From: Actinocorallia herbida
Lineage (GTDB): Bacteria; Actinomycetota; Actinomycetes; Streptosporangiales; Streptosporangiaceae
Direction: 5' to 3'
Assembly: GCF_003751225.1 (NCBI RefSeq)
Contig: NZ_RJKE01000001.1
Coordinates: forward strand, 6,014,001 to 6,078,000
Length of the DNA stretch: 64,000 bases
The position numbers and the translations under genes were made by a program. Under the pieces are notes generated by a model, which was given only the letters and a program-made list of their open reading frames with translations, had not been told where the DNA came from and made no database searches. This document shows positions 31,629 to 40,249 of this stretch, piece by piece. Numbering within the stretch: position 1 is the first letter of the stretch; every line of letters begins with the position of its first letter.

Positions 31629-32651
31629 TCAAACCGTCAGCGTGACGAGTCGCTCGCGGTGCTCGCGCGGGGTTCCGCCGAGCAGTTCATCGGCCTTCAC
31701 GCGGCGCAGGAACAGGTGCACGTCGTGCTCCCAGGTGAAGCCCATGCCGCCATGCAGCTGGAGCGCCATGCCCGCGACACGCGAACACGCGTCCTTGGCG
31801 TAGGAGACGGCGGACGCCACCCGGACCCGGTCGCCAGGCTCCTCTGCCGCGTAGCGCAGCAGTTCCCGCGAGGACTCGACGTCCAAAGCCATCCCGGCGC
31901 AGTGATGCTTGACCGCCTGGAAGCCACCGATCACCCGGCCGAACTGGCGGCGCTCCTTGACGTACCGGACGGTCATGTCCAGCAGGCGGCTCGCCGCGCC
32001 GAGCGCGTCGGCGGCGAGGTGCAGCGCCACGGCGTCGGTGATCGGGGTGTGATCGGCCGCGTGCCACCGGCCGGCGGCGACCGGGGTGGCCGCGAACTCG
32101 ACGCTCGCGATGTCGCGGGTGAGGTCGATCGAGGTGCGCCGCTGCGCGAGGGCCTCCACGAGAGCGAGGACCGGGATTCCCTCAGGGCCGACCGCGGCGA
32201 CCAGGAACAAGGCGGCGGAGGCGCCGCCGACGACGAACGGGGCGGTGCCGCGCAGCACGAGAGACCCGTCCGGGCCCTGCTCAGCGGTGATCGGTGCGCC
32301 GTCGGGGTCGGGCAGGGCGGGCACCGCGAGGATCCGGCCTTCCGCGATCTCGTCGGCCAGGGCGGGGGCGAGGCCGAGCTCGTCTAGGGCGGCGCAGACC
32401 AGCGCGGCCTGCCCCAGCGGAAGCGGGGAGCCCGCCCGGCCCAGCTCCTCGGCTACCAGGGCGAGGTCCGCGTGCGTGCCCCCGTCCCGCAGGAGTCCCG
32501 TGAGGCCCAGGGCTGCGGGCGCCGCGAGGTCTTCGAGGGCGAACAGGATCGGGTCCTCGGCCTTGGCCCGCTCAAGGGTCGTGTGGTCGGCGAGCCAGCC
32601 GCGCACCGCCTCGACGAGCGCCTCCTGCTCCTCGCTCATGATCAGCGCCAT
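31629..32651 (-). CDS. Acyl-CoA dehydrogenase, short (beta-type)
   Basis: Protein of 340 aa; ATG 32651 with GGGAGAG upstream. Like the gene at 28276 it is the short Ala-rich form, with AADALGAASRLLDMTVRYVKERRQFGRVIGGFQAVKHHC and QLHGGMGFTWEHDVHLFLRRVK, and it ends without a GGTxEI loop. The order of motifs matches the beta subunit of heteromeric FadE enzymes. No alpha subunit is adjacent, so its partner must be encoded elsewhere, perhaps 23225 or 29355. It is divergent from a true enoyl-CoA hydratase, with one copy of the 19-bp site between them. Confidence 0.85.
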   Translation of the reverse strand: MALIMSEEQEALVEAVRGWLADHTTLERAKAEDPILFALEDLAAPAALGLTGLLRDGGTHADLALVAEELGRAGSPLPLGQAALVCAALDELGLAPALADEIAEGRILAVPALPDPDGAPITAEQGPDGSLVLRGTAPFVVGGASAALFLVAAVGPEGIPVLALVEALAQRRTSIDLTRDIASVEFAATPVAAGRWHAADHTPITDAVALHLAADALGAASRLLDMTVRYVKERRQFGRVIGGFQAVKHHCAGMALDVESSRELLRYAAEEPGDRVRVASAVSYAKDACSRVAGMALQLHGGMGFTWEHDVHLFLRRVKADELLGGTPREHRERLVTLTV

Positions 32652-32691
32652 GCGTCTCTCCCTTACCGAGCCGTGATAGACATCCAGAACA

Positions 32692-32710
32692 TAGATTACT
32701 ACGTTAGCCT
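32692..32710. promoter_or_regulatory. Copy of the shared 19-bp site between dehydrogenase and hydratase
   Basis: TAGATTACTACGTTAGCCT lies in the divergent promoter, 40 bases upstream of the dehydrogenase ATG and 46 bases before the hydratase ATG. The left half (TAGATTACTA) is an excellent match; the right half is degenerate. Confidence 0.5.
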
Positions 32711-32756
32711 TCTAGATGAGAAGGTCGCCCACTGGGGCGTGGCGAAGGAGAAGAGC

Positions 32757-33521
32757 ATGTCCGATGCGGTCCTGGTGGAACACGTCGACGGGGTCGCCGT
32801 CATCACGATCAACCGGCCGGAGGCCCGCAACGCGGTCAACCGCGCGGTCAGCATCGGCGTGGGCGAGGCACTGGAGGAGTTCGACGCCCGCGACGACCTG
32901 ACCGCGGCGGTCCTCACCGGCGCGGGCGGCACCTTCTGCTCCGGCATGGACCTCAAGGCCTTCGTGGCCGGAGAGAATGTCGTCCACCCGGTGCGAGGCC
33001 TCGCTGGCATCACCTCCCAGCCGCCGCGCAAGCCCGTCATCGCGGCCGTCGAAGGCTACGCCCTGGCCGGAGGCTGCGAGATCGTCCTTGCCTGCGACCT
33101 CGTCGTCGCCGCCGAGAACGCGAAGTTCGGCATCCCCGAGGTCAAGCGCGGCCTTGTGGCGGGCGCGGGCGGCCTGCTGCGCCTCCCCCGCCGCATCCCC
33201 TACTCGGTCGCGATGCGGCTCGCCCTCACCGGCGAGTTCCTCACCGCCCCCGACGCCGAGCGCTACGGCCTCGTCACCGAGGTCACCGCCCCCGGCGAGG
33301 CCCTGGCGAAGGCCCGCGAACTGGCCGCCCTCATCGCCGCCAACGCCCCAATGGCCGTCGCCGCCACCAAGGAGATCATCGTCGGCGCCGGCTCCTGGCC
33401 CGCCGACGAGGCATTCACTCACCAGGCCAAGATCATCGAGCCCATCCTCACCAGCGAGGACGCCCGCGAAGGCGCCACCGCCTTCGCCGAGAAGCGCCCC
33501 CCGGTCTGGCGCAACCGCTGA
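32757..33521 (+). CDS. Enoyl-CoA hydratase (crotonase family)
   Basis: Protein of 254 aa from ATG 32757 (AAGGAG 8 nt upstream). Unlike the crotonase at 798, it retains both hydratase glutamates, in GYALAGGCEIVLACD and KFGIPEVKRG, corresponding to Glu144 and Glu164 of rat enoyl-CoA hydratase. The oxyanion hole is in TFCSGMDLKAF. It should add water across a 2-enoyl-CoA produced by one of the dehydrogenases. The C-terminus has the usual EDAREGATAFAEKRPPVW. It stands alone on its strand and ends at strong terminators. Confidence 0.92.
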   Translation: MSDAVLVEHVDGVAVITINRPEARNAVNRAVSIGVGEALEEFDARDDLTAAVLTGAGGTFCSGMDLKAFVAGENVVHPVRGLAGITSQPPRKPVIAAVEGYALAGGCEIVLACDLVVAAENAKFGIPEVKRGLVAGAGGLLRLPRRIPYSVAMRLALTGEFLTAPDAERYGLVTEVTAPGEALAKARELAALIAANAPMAVAATKEIIVGAGSWPADEAFTHQAKIIEPILTSEDAREGATAFAEKRPPVWRNR

Positions 33522-33528
33522 TCGCACC

Positions 33529-33552
33529 GACGGCCCACCTCAACGGGCCGTC
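33529..33552. terminator. Terminator hairpin after the enoyl-CoA hydratase
   Basis: An 8-bp stem (GACGGCCC / GGGCCGTC) with an 8-nt loop, 8 bases after the stop. It is the first of two hairpins. Confidence 0.55.
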
Positions 33553-33575
33553 CGAGCGCCTCATGAAGGCGCCCG

Positions 33576-33620
33576 GCATCCGGCGCCGCGGGCTCCCTCC
33601 GAGCCCGCGGCGCCGGATGC
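33576..33620. terminator. Very strong bidirectional terminator
   Basis: A perfect 20-bp GC-rich stem (33576-33595 and 33601-33620) with a CCTCC loop, followed by GTTTCC. It separates the convergent hydratase and MarR genes. Confidence 0.8.
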
Positions 33621-33649
33621 GTTTCCGGCCGCGACACGGAGGCGCTCGA

Positions 33650-34123
33650 TCAGGTCCGCGGTGCCGCCGCCGGATCGGGCCACGGCCGACCGGAGAGCGC
33701 CTCGATATCCTGGTTGAACCGGGTCAGGAACTCGGCGAACACCGCCGTGTCCTCCGGTGTCCACGCGGCGAGAACCCTTCCAAGGCTGCGGGCATTCGCC
33801 GCGCGCTCCTCCGCGAGGCGGCGCGCCCCCTCTGGAGTCAACCGAAGCAGCCGGGCCATACCGGCGTCCGGGTCGGGCATGCGCACCAGGAGGCCCGCGC
33901 GGATCATGCTGTTCGCCTGTCGGTTGACGGTGGAGGCGTCCAGCCCGAAGGCCTCGCTCAACCGCCTGATCGACATGGGCCCCTGCACCTGTATGCGACT
34001 CAGCAGGATGACCGCGCTGCGTTCCAGGGCCGCGCCGCCGCCGGGGCGGAGAGCGGGCCCATGACGGTGCCTGCCCAGCAGCAGCGTCTGGTACGCGATC
34101 ACCGGGATCGCGTTATCCGGCAC
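33650..34123 (-). CDS. MarR family transcriptional regulator
   Basis: Protein of 157 aa if GTG 34123 is used; TTG 34150 (166 aa) is also possible, and starts further out would run through the operators. The winged helix is clear: AVILLSRIQVQGPMSIRRLSEAFGLDASTVNRQANSMIRAGLLVRM, followed by the wing (ARLLRLTPEGARRL). The C-terminal dimerisation helices are normal in length. It is divergent from the alcohol dehydrogenase/membrane protein operon. Two identical-pattern 22-bp operators lie between the two starts, so it probably represses both directions. Confidence 0.85.
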   Translation of the reverse strand: MPDNAIPVIAYQTLLLGRHRHGPALRPGGGAALERSAVILLSRIQVQGPMSIRRLSEAFGLDASTVNRQANSMIRAGLLVRMPDPDAGMARLLRLTPEGARRLAEERAANARSLGRVLAAWTPEDTAVFAEFLTRFNQDIEALSGRPWPDPAAAPRT

Positions 34124-34162
34124 CCCCTTCTCACGGCGCGCAGGCAAATCAGAACCCCCGAT

Positions 34163-34184
34163 TTTGCAGACAGTGTTCTGCGAA
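34163..34184. promoter_or_regulatory. MarR operator 1
   Basis: TTTGCAGA-N6-TCTGCGAA, a 22-bp dyad of the form TTYGCAGA-N6-TCTGCRAA. It is 16 bases from operator 2, with the centres 38 bases apart. Confidence 0.65.
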
Positions 34185-34200
34185 CCTATCATCAAGGATG

Positions 34201-34222
34201 TTCGCAGACATCTGTCTGCAAA
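34201..34222. promoter_or_regulatory. MarR operator 2
   Basis: TTCGCAGA-N6-TCTGCAAA, the same dyad as operator 1 in mirror orientation. It lies 63 bases upstream of the alcohol dehydrogenase ATG at 34286. Confidence 0.65.
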
Positions 34223-34285
34223 ATTACCCCAGGCGAGCACTGACGCCCCGGCGCCGAATCCGCCAGGGAGATGAGGAGTCCATCC

Positions 34286-35347
34286 ATGCGCGCACTGCGT
34301 CTCCACGGCCCTCGAGATCTTCGCCTTGAGGAGGTCCCCGACCGGGACCTGCGTCCGGGGACCGTCCGGGTGAGGATCGAGTGGGCCGGGATCTGCGGAT
34401 CCGACCTCCACTTCTACGAGGAGCCGCCGTACCCGCCGGAGTATGCACACCCTGTGACGGCGGAGACCGGGCCCCACGTCATCGGCCACGAGTTCTCCGG
34501 CGTCGTGACCGAGTGCGCGCCGGACGTCACCGGTGTCTCACCGGGCATGCCAGTCGTTGTTGAGCCGACGCTCTTCGACGGAACGTGCGCCGCCTGCCTG
34601 CGCGGGGAGACGAACCTCTGCGAGAACGCAGGCTTCATCGGCATCAACGGATGGGGCGGCGGGATGTCCGAGAACGTGGTCGTGCCCGCCCACCGCGTCC
34701 ACGTCCTCCCGGAAGGCGTGACGACCGAGGCCGCGGCGCTCATAGAGCCGCTCGCGGTCGCCTGGCATGCGGTTCGCCGCTCGGGCCTCCGTCCCGGCGA
34801 GACCGTGGCCGTCATCGGCGCGGGCCCGATCGGACTCGGCGTCCTCATGGCGGCCAAGGCCCAGGGCGCCGGACTCGCCATCGTCAGCGAGCCCAACCCC
34901 GCCCGCCGGGCGGCGGCGCAGGCCCAGGGCGCGGATGTGGTCGTCGACCCCCTGTCGGACGACCTTCTCGCCATCACCCGCTACGTGACGAACAGCGCGG
35001 GCGTCGACGCCTCGTTCGAGTCGTCCGGCGCGGGCAAGCCCGCACTCGACGGCCTGCTCGGCGTCCTGCGCAAGGGAGGCCGCTCGGTCCTCGTCGCCCC
35101 GCACCGCCCGCTGGAGTTCAACCCCGGCACGCTCCTGTTCGAGTCCTCGATGACCGGGAGCATGGCCTACCGGGGCGACGACTTCCCCCAGGTGATCGCC
35201 GCCATCGCCGACGGCCGCCTCCGGCCCGAAGCCCTCATCTCGGACCGCATCCCGCTGGAGCGGGCCGTCACTGACGGCTTCGAGGCCCTCCTCGGCGCCC
35301 CGGACCAGCACGTCAAGATTCTCGTCCAGCCCGGAAAGACCGCTTGA
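34286..35347 (+). CDS. Zinc-dependent medium-chain alcohol/polyol dehydrogenase
   Basis: MDR-superfamily enzyme of 353 aa; ATG 34286 has GAGGAG 7 nt upstream, while the in-frame ATG at 34271 lies ahead of that site. The catalytic zinc site is in GICGSDLHFYE and GHEFSG. The structural zinc loop reads DGTCAACLRGETNLC, with Asp where the first of four cysteines normally stands. The NAD-binding motif is GAGPIGLGVLMAAKAQGA. The overall pattern is that of the butanediol/sorbitol dehydrogenase-like group. It starts an operon with two membrane proteins, under the divergent MarR. Confidence 0.9.
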   Translation: MRALRLHGPRDLRLEEVPDRDLRPGTVRVRIEWAGICGSDLHFYEEPPYPPEYAHPVTAETGPHVIGHEFSGVVTECAPDVTGVSPGMPVVVEPTLFDGTCAACLRGETNLCENAGFIGINGWGGGMSENVVVPAHRVHVLPEGVTTEAAALIEPLAVAWHAVRRSGLRPGETVAVIGAGPIGLGVLMAAKAQGAGLAIVSEPNPARRAAAQAQGADVVVDPLSDDLLAITRYVTNSAGVDASFESSGAGKPALDGLLGVLRKGGRSVLVAPHRPLEFNPGTLLFESSMTGSMAYRGDDFPQVIAAIADGRLRPEALISDRIPLERAVTDGFEALLGAPDQHVKILVQPGKTA

Positions 35348-36441
35348 TGACGATGCCGGAGACCGTCCCCGCCGAGCAGACGCGAAAGAAGCCCCCGCAG
35401 GGGGTTCTGTACGTCTTCGCAGGGCTCATCCCGTTCCTGCTCGTGATGATGCTGGTCAGCGTCTACACCACGTCGATGCACGCGCCGACGCCGCGGGATC
35501 TGCCGGTCGCCGTGGTCGGCGCTGGAGGGCAGGCCACCGTTCTCGCCGACAGCTTCAACGCCGCCGAGAACTCGCCTGTCGAGGCCCGGGTCGTCGCGAC
35601 CGTGCCGGAGGCCGAGAGCCTGCTCCAGCGCCGGGAGATCAGCGCGGCGTTCCAGCCGCCGACCCGGCAGGGCGGCCCCGCCGTCCTCTACACGGCGCAG
35701 ACCGCCGGGATGAGCCAGGCCTCGATGATGCAGGCGACCTTCACCGCGATCGCCGCGCAGCAGGGCTTCCAACTGGAGCACCGCGAACTGGCCCCGCTGC
35801 CCCCCGAGGACGGCATGGGCATCTCCGCGCTGATGATCCTCACCGGTTGGGTCCTGGCCGGATACATGGTCGTGACCATGGTCTCGCACGGCGCGCCCGA
35901 GGTGTTCACCCTGCGCCGGATGCCGGTGTTCCTGGCCGTCTGGGCGGCGCTGATGAGCTTCGTGGTGTGGTTTCTCGCCGACGTCGTCATCGGGGCCGTC
36001 GGCGGGCACGCGTGGCAGATGCTCGGGCTCGGCTGGGCGACGATCTTCTCGGTCGGGCTGGCGCAGAGCTTCATCACCCGGCTCGTCGGCGGACTCGGCG
36101 CGATCTTCGGTGTCCTCATCCTGCTGTATCTGGGTGTCCCGGCGTCGAACCTCAGCATGCCGGTGAAGGCGATGCCCGGCTTCTTCGAATGGCTGCACGG
36201 AGTCCTGCCGGGTCCCGCCGCAGGTGAGGCGCTGCGCTCGATCCTGTACTTCGGCGGTGACGGGGTGAGCGGCCATCTGCTGGTCCTCGCGCTGTGGGGC
36301 GCGGTGTCCGCGGCCGGTTCGGTCCTGCTGGACTCGCTTCGCCGCCGACGCCGCCCGAAGCACCTGCTGACCGAGAACGAGGAGACCGCCTCGGACGAGG
36401 CGGCCGACGCCGCCGCCGCGGCCGTCCCCGTGACGGCCTGA
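35347..36441 (+). CDS. Integral membrane protein, ABC-2/DUF3533-like (paralogue 1)
   Basis: Protein of 364 aa; the ATG shares a base with the dehydrogenase stop (TGATG). Topology: one N-terminal membrane helix (about residues 20-42, GLIPFLLVMMLVSVY), an outside domain of about 110 residues (to about 155), then five further spans and an Arg-rich cytoplasmic tail (LRRRRRPKHL). This is the layout of YhgE/Pip-like and DUF3533 proteins related to ABC-2 permeases. No ATPase gene is adjacent. Its function is unknown; export or membrane integrity in the presence of the dehydrogenase substrate is a guess. It is followed by a paralogue. Confidence 0.75.
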   Translation: MTMPETVPAEQTRKKPPQGVLYVFAGLIPFLLVMMLVSVYTTSMHAPTPRDLPVAVVGAGGQATVLADSFNAAENSPVEARVVATVPEAESLLQRREISAAFQPPTRQGGPAVLYTAQTAGMSQASMMQATFTAIAAQQGFQLEHRELAPLPPEDGMGISALMILTGWVLAGYMVVTMVSHGAPEVFTLRRMPVFLAVWAALMSFVVWFLADVVIGAVGGHAWQMLGLGWATIFSVGLAQSFITRLVGGLGAIFGVLILLYLGVPASNLSMPVKAMPGFFEWLHGVLPGPAAGEALRSILYFGGDGVSGHLLVLALWGAVSAAGSVLLDSLRRRRRPKHLLTENEETASDEAADAAAAAVPVTA

Positions 36442-36502
36442 CGGCCCCGGCTGGGCCGGCACTCCCACCACATCTCTCCACGAGCTCCCGCGAGGTTCCC
36501 GT

Positions 36503-37600
36503 ATGTCCTCCACCACCAGCGGCCAGCACGCCGTCGTCCCTTCCAGGGGTTCCTCGCCCGCCGTCAAGTACGTCCTGGTCGGGCTCTTCCCCTTCCTCAT
36601 GGTCGTGATGATGGTCGGCACCATGCTGACGGCCATGCACCAGCCCGGACCGAACCACATGCCGCTCGCCGTGATCGCCTCGACCAATGCCCAGGCGGAT
36701 CTGCTCTCCGGACAGCTGACCGCCGCCACCGGCGAGGCGTTCGACCTGCGCACCGTTGGCACTGAGGACGAGGCCAGAGAACTGATCCTCAAGCGCGAAG
36801 TCGCCGGGGCCTACGCCGGGCCGTCCGTGCGGGGCAAGGGCCAGGCAGCCCTCTACGTCGCGGGTGCAGCCGGCGCCAGCCAGATGCAGACGCTCACCAC
36901 GGTGATCAGCGGGTTCGCGGCGGCGAAGGGCGTCGTGCTCCAGCAGGAGGACATCGCCCCGTTGCCCGCCTCCGACGGCGCGGGCGTGTCCACGCTGTAC
37001 CTCACCCTCGGGTGGATCCTCTCCGGCGTGCTGTTCGTCCCGGTCGCGGGCGCCGTGGTGCCGCACCTGATGCGACCGCGCCCGTTCGCGATCGTCGCCG
37101 GGGGCTGGGCGGTGTTCATGGGCTTCGCGATCTGGCTGACGGTCGGCCCGATCATCGGCGCGATCGACGGGCACCCCGAGCTGATCGGGCTCGGCGCGCT
37201 CGCCTCCTATACCGGCGCCCTGTTCACCGTCTTCTTCTCCCGGTTGCTCAGCCCGCTCGGCAGGCTCAACCCGGCACTGGCACAGATCGCCGCGGTTCCC
37301 GCAATCGGCCTCCTGGTGATGATGGGCGTCCCGGCCTCCGGCGGCGCGCTCTCAGTGTGGATGGAACCGTCCTTCTTCCAGTGGCTCCACGGCGTCCTGC
37401 CGATGCCCGCGGTCCTGGAGACCGCCCGCTCCGTCCTCTACTTCGACGCCCGGACCCTGGGCGGACACCTCACCACCCTGTTGATCTGGCTCTTCGCTTT
37501 CCTGATCCTCAATTTCGTTCCCCTGACCCGCAGGCAGCCCGCACACGCGACCGCGGCTGAACCGCGGACGGCGCTCGCCCCGCAGCCCTCCTCACCCTGA
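36503..37600 (+). CDS. Integral membrane protein, ABC-2/DUF3533-like (paralogue 2)
   Basis: Protein of 365 aa with the same layout as the preceding gene: N-terminal span (VGLFPFLMVVMMVGTMLTAM), extracytoplasmic domain, five C-terminal spans. Shared landmarks show duplication, for example FFQWLHGVLPMPAVLETARSVLYF here against FFEWLHGVLPGPAAGEALRSILYF there. Overall similarity outside these patches is modest, so the duplication is old. The tail is short and Pro/Ala-rich. The gene ends at a strong terminator. The two proteins may form a heterodimer (inference). Confidence 0.75.
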   Translation: MSSTTSGQHAVVPSRGSSPAVKYVLVGLFPFLMVVMMVGTMLTAMHQPGPNHMPLAVIASTNAQADLLSGQLTAATGEAFDLRTVGTEDEARELILKREVAGAYAGPSVRGKGQAALYVAGAAGASQMQTLTTVISGFAAAKGVVLQQEDIAPLPASDGAGVSTLYLTLGWILSGVLFVPVAGAVVPHLMRPRPFAIVAGGWAVFMGFAIWLTVGPIIGAIDGHPELIGLGALASYTGALFTVFFSRLLSPLGRLNPALAQIAAVPAIGLLVMMGVPASGGALSVWMEPSFFQWLHGVLPMPAVLETARSVLYFDARTLGGHLTTLLIWLFAFLILNFVPLTRRQPAHATAAEPRTALAPQPSSP

Positions 37601-37647
37601 TCCATCCGGCGCCCCGCATGGCGGTGCGCAGCGGATCGCGCAGAACA

Positions 37648-37685
37648 CCGAAGTCCCGGCCGGTACCCACCGGCCGGGACTTCGG
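37648..37685. terminator. Strong terminator of the dehydrogenase/membrane-protein operon
   Basis: A perfect 17-bp stem (37648-37664 and 37669-37685) with an ACCC loop, 47 bases after the stop. Confidence 0.85.
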
Positions 37686-37751
37686 CATTGCGGACATAAG
37701 GAACATCAACTCCGATTCATCGCATCTATTGCAACTTTTCCGTGCAAAACT

Positions 37752-37780
37752 TTGACAGACCAAGGTTACTTAGATAGATA
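37752..37780 (+). promoter_or_regulatory. Candidate promoter of the conservon operon
   Basis: A -35-like TTGACA (37752-37757) is followed after 17 bases by TAGATA (37775-37780). The interval includes AAGGTTACTTAG, which resembles part of the 19-bp family but lacks its core. It lies about 150 bases upstream of the sensor kinase start. Confidence 0.45.
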
Positions 37781-37932
37781 ACTTCTCTTCAAAGAGACCC
37801 GAGATCGCGTCGGAACCGCGTGGGCGGACACCGGACGAGAGGAGATCCGCACGCCGCCCGCTCGCGAAACGCGCCCGTCCGGATCGGGTGTCTCTTCCCC
37901 ATACGAACGCACCCCCTCGAGAAACGGGCGCT

Positions 37933-40245
37933 ATGAGCTCCCACCAACGATCCATCCGATTCAAGATCTTCACGCTGCTGCTGATCCCCCTGTCTTCGCT
38001 CGTGGTGGTCTGGGTCTTCGCCGCGGTCACCAGCGTCGGCGACGGGCTGAACTACTTCCGTTCCAAGGCGGAGTCGACGACCCTCATCACGCCGACGAGC
38101 GCGGCGCTGTTCATGCTCGAGACCGAGCGGCAGGTCTCGGTCCAGTACGTCGCCGCGAACCGCGCGGCCGGCGGCACGGGACTCGCCCCCCAGAGGGCGA
38201 AGACCGACGCCACCGTCACGGCGCTGAACGCGGCGATCGCGTCGGACGACTTCCAGGGCTGGGCCCGCACTGAACTCAAGACCGTCGCCGCCGAGACCGG
38301 CACCGGGCTCCAGAAGCTGGCCGAGCTCCGCGCGAAGGTGGACCGGGGCGTCGACTGGCGGACGGTGATGGGCGACTACGACGCCCTCATCGAGCAGGTC
38401 GACGGGCTCGTCGAGCAGCTGCCCAACAAGGTGACCGCCGAGGTCTACCAGGCGGGCATCGACGGGACCACGTTCGCCCGCGTCCGGAGCATGATCACCC
38501 ATGAGACGACGCTGCTGTCCGGGGCCATGGCGAAGGGCCGGCCGACCGCCGCCGACCGGAGGCTCTTCGCCGCGATCGTGGCCCACCAGCGGGCGACGGC
38601 GCAGGAGCTCCTGCCGCGGCTGCCCGTGGAGAGCCGGTCCGCCGCGGAGCAGGTCCTCGCCACGCCCGCGGCCGTCCGGCTGAAGCGCATGGAGGACCAG
38701 ATCATCGCCGGCACCCGCCCGGCGGTGTCGCTGGCCGAATGGCAGGAGACCTCCGCCCAGGTCCAGGTCGAGCACCAGCGGGTCCTCCTGCAGATGTCCA
38801 CCGGCATCACGACGCTCACCGACGAGGTGACCTCCGACATCATTCTGCGGCTGGTCCTCACCGGCGTGCTCGGACTCGCGACCGTCTTCGGCGGCGGCTT
38901 CCTGTCGATCCGGCTGGGCAGGCGCCTGGCCGCGGAGCTGACGTCGCTGCGCGGCTCGGTCCTCACGCTCTCCGACGAGAGGCTGCCCGACGTCGTCGAC
39001 CGGCTCAGCCGCAACGAGGACGTCGACATCGAGAGCGAGTCCATCGCGCCCCCTCCCAGCACGACCACCGAGGTCGGGCAGGTCGGCCAGGCCTTCGCCA
39101 AGGTCCAGCGCACCGCGCTCGAAGCGGCCACCGGCCAGGCGGAGCTACGGCGGCGCATCGCGCTCATCTTCCTGAACCTCGCGCGGCGCAATCAGTCCCT
39201 CGTCCGCAGGCAGCTGAAGCTGCTGGAGGAGCTGCAGCGCAAGGTGAGCGCCCCGGAGACCCTGGACGGCCTGTACAAGGTCGACCATCTCACCACCCGC
39301 ATGAGGCGGCACGCCGAGGGCCTCATCATCCTGGCTGGCGGCGCGCCCGGCCGGTCCTGGCGCAAGCCCATCGCGATCGTCGACCTGGTCCGCGCCGCGG
39401 TGTCGGAGATCGAGGACTACAAGCGGGTCAAGGTCGAGCAGATGCCGCCGATCTCGATCGACGGCGGCGCCGTAGCCGACGTCGTCCACCTGGTCGCCGA
39501 ACTCGCGGAGAACGCCACCGCGTTCTCGCCCCCGCCCTCCCGCGTCCTCGTGCGCGGCGACGTCGTCGGCCACGGCTATGTGCTGGAGGTCGAGGACCGC
39601 GGCCTCGGCATGGAACCCGAACTCCTCGCCGAGATCAACGAACGGCTCAGCAAGCCGCCCACCTTCGACCTCGCCGACGCCGACCGCATCGGCCTGTTCG
39701 TCGTCGGCCGCCTCGCGGCCCAGCACGGCATCCAGGTCTCGCTCCGCAAGTCCGCCTACGGGGGGACGACCGCGGTGGTCCTCCTCCCCCACTCCCTCAT
39801 CGCGAAGGACTCCGGCGAGCCCGACACCCCGCCGCCCCCCGCCGCCGACGAGCGCCTGGAAAGGACATCGGTGCCCGAACCCGTCGACGAGCCCCGCCGG
39901 GACAGAGACGCGCGCTGGAAGGCCGCGGAGCCCGCCCCGGTGCCCGCGCCCGCCGCTCCGCCCGTGCCTCCCGCTCTGCAGGCCGGGCAGGCGCCCGCGG
40001 CCACCGCGGGCACCTACGGCGGGCTCCCCCGCCGCAACCGCCAGGCCAGCCTCAACCCTCAACTCCGCGACGAGCCCGCGGCGGTCGAGGAGCGCGAGAC
40101 GCCCGTCGTGGAGCGCTCGCCCGAGGAGGTGCGGTCCCGGATGTCGTCGATCCAGCGCGGCTGGGCGCGCGGGCGCACGGCCCCCGTGCAGCGCGGAGGC
40201 CGCACCGACGCGAACCGGAACACCGAGCCCGGAAGAGAAGGGTGA
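37933..40245 (+). CDS. cvnA: Sensor histidine kinase-like protein with nitrate/nitrite-type sensing domain (CvnA type)
   Basis: Protein of 770 aa. An N-terminal span (residues about 10-32, FKIFTLLLIPLSSLVVVWVFAAV) precedes a helical extracytoplasmic NIT-like domain. A second span (about 297-318, LVLTGVLGLATVFGGGFL) leads into a HAMP-like stretch, a dimerisation region (NLARRNQSLVRRQLKLLEEL) and a HATPase_c domain with the N-box ELAENATAFSPP and the G-box DRGLGM. The H-box is atypical, as in other conservon kinases. The last ~170 residues are Pro-rich and disordered. It heads a four-gene conservon, a GPCR-like signalling set known from Streptomyces. Confidence 0.9.
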   Translation: MSSHQRSIRFKIFTLLLIPLSSLVVVWVFAAVTSVGDGLNYFRSKAESTTLITPTSAALFMLETERQVSVQYVAANRAAGGTGLAPQRAKTDATVTALNAAIASDDFQGWARTELKTVAAETGTGLQKLAELRAKVDRGVDWRTVMGDYDALIEQVDGLVEQLPNKVTAEVYQAGIDGTTFARVRSMITHETTLLSGAMAKGRPTAADRRLFAAIVAHQRATAQELLPRLPVESRSAAEQVLATPAAVRLKRMEDQIIAGTRPAVSLAEWQETSAQVQVEHQRVLLQMSTGITTLTDEVTSDIILRLVLTGVLGLATVFGGGFLSIRLGRRLAAELTSLRGSVLTLSDERLPDVVDRLSRNEDVDIESESIAPPPSTTTEVGQVGQAFAKVQRTALEAATGQAELRRRIALIFLNLARRNQSLVRRQLKLLEELQRKVSAPETLDGLYKVDHLTTRMRRHAEGLIILAGGAPGRSWRKPIAIVDLVRAAVSEIEDYKRVKVEQMPPISIDGGAVADVVHLVAELAENATAFSPPPSRVLVRGDVVGHGYVLEVEDRGLGMEPELLAEINERLSKPPTFDLADADRIGLFVVGRLAAQHGIQVSLRKSAYGGTTAVVLLPHSLIAKDSGEPDTPPPPAADERLERTSVPEPVDEPRRDRDARWKAAEPAPVPAPAAPPVPPALQAGQAPAATAGTYGGLPRRNRQASLNPQLRDEPAAVEERETPVVERSPEEVRSRMSSIQRGWARGRTAPVQRGGRTDANRNTEPGREG

Positions 40246-40249
40246 CGGC

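Larger units (their letters stand above)
37601..37932. other. Intergenic region of 332 bp ahead of the conservon
   Basis: It contains the terminator of the membrane-protein operon and, in an AT-rich patch at about 37690-37790, the probable conservon promoter. No gene is supported. The in-frame GTG at 37888 would extend the sensor kinase by 15 residues but lacks a ribosome site. Confidence 0.6.

Noticed and set aside
37761-37784. AAGGTTACTTAGATAGATAACTT as a ninth copy of the 19-bp site
   Set aside because: It shares TTACT and ATCTA words but lacks the central TAGGT and cannot be aligned without gaps. It is treated as part of the conservon promoter.
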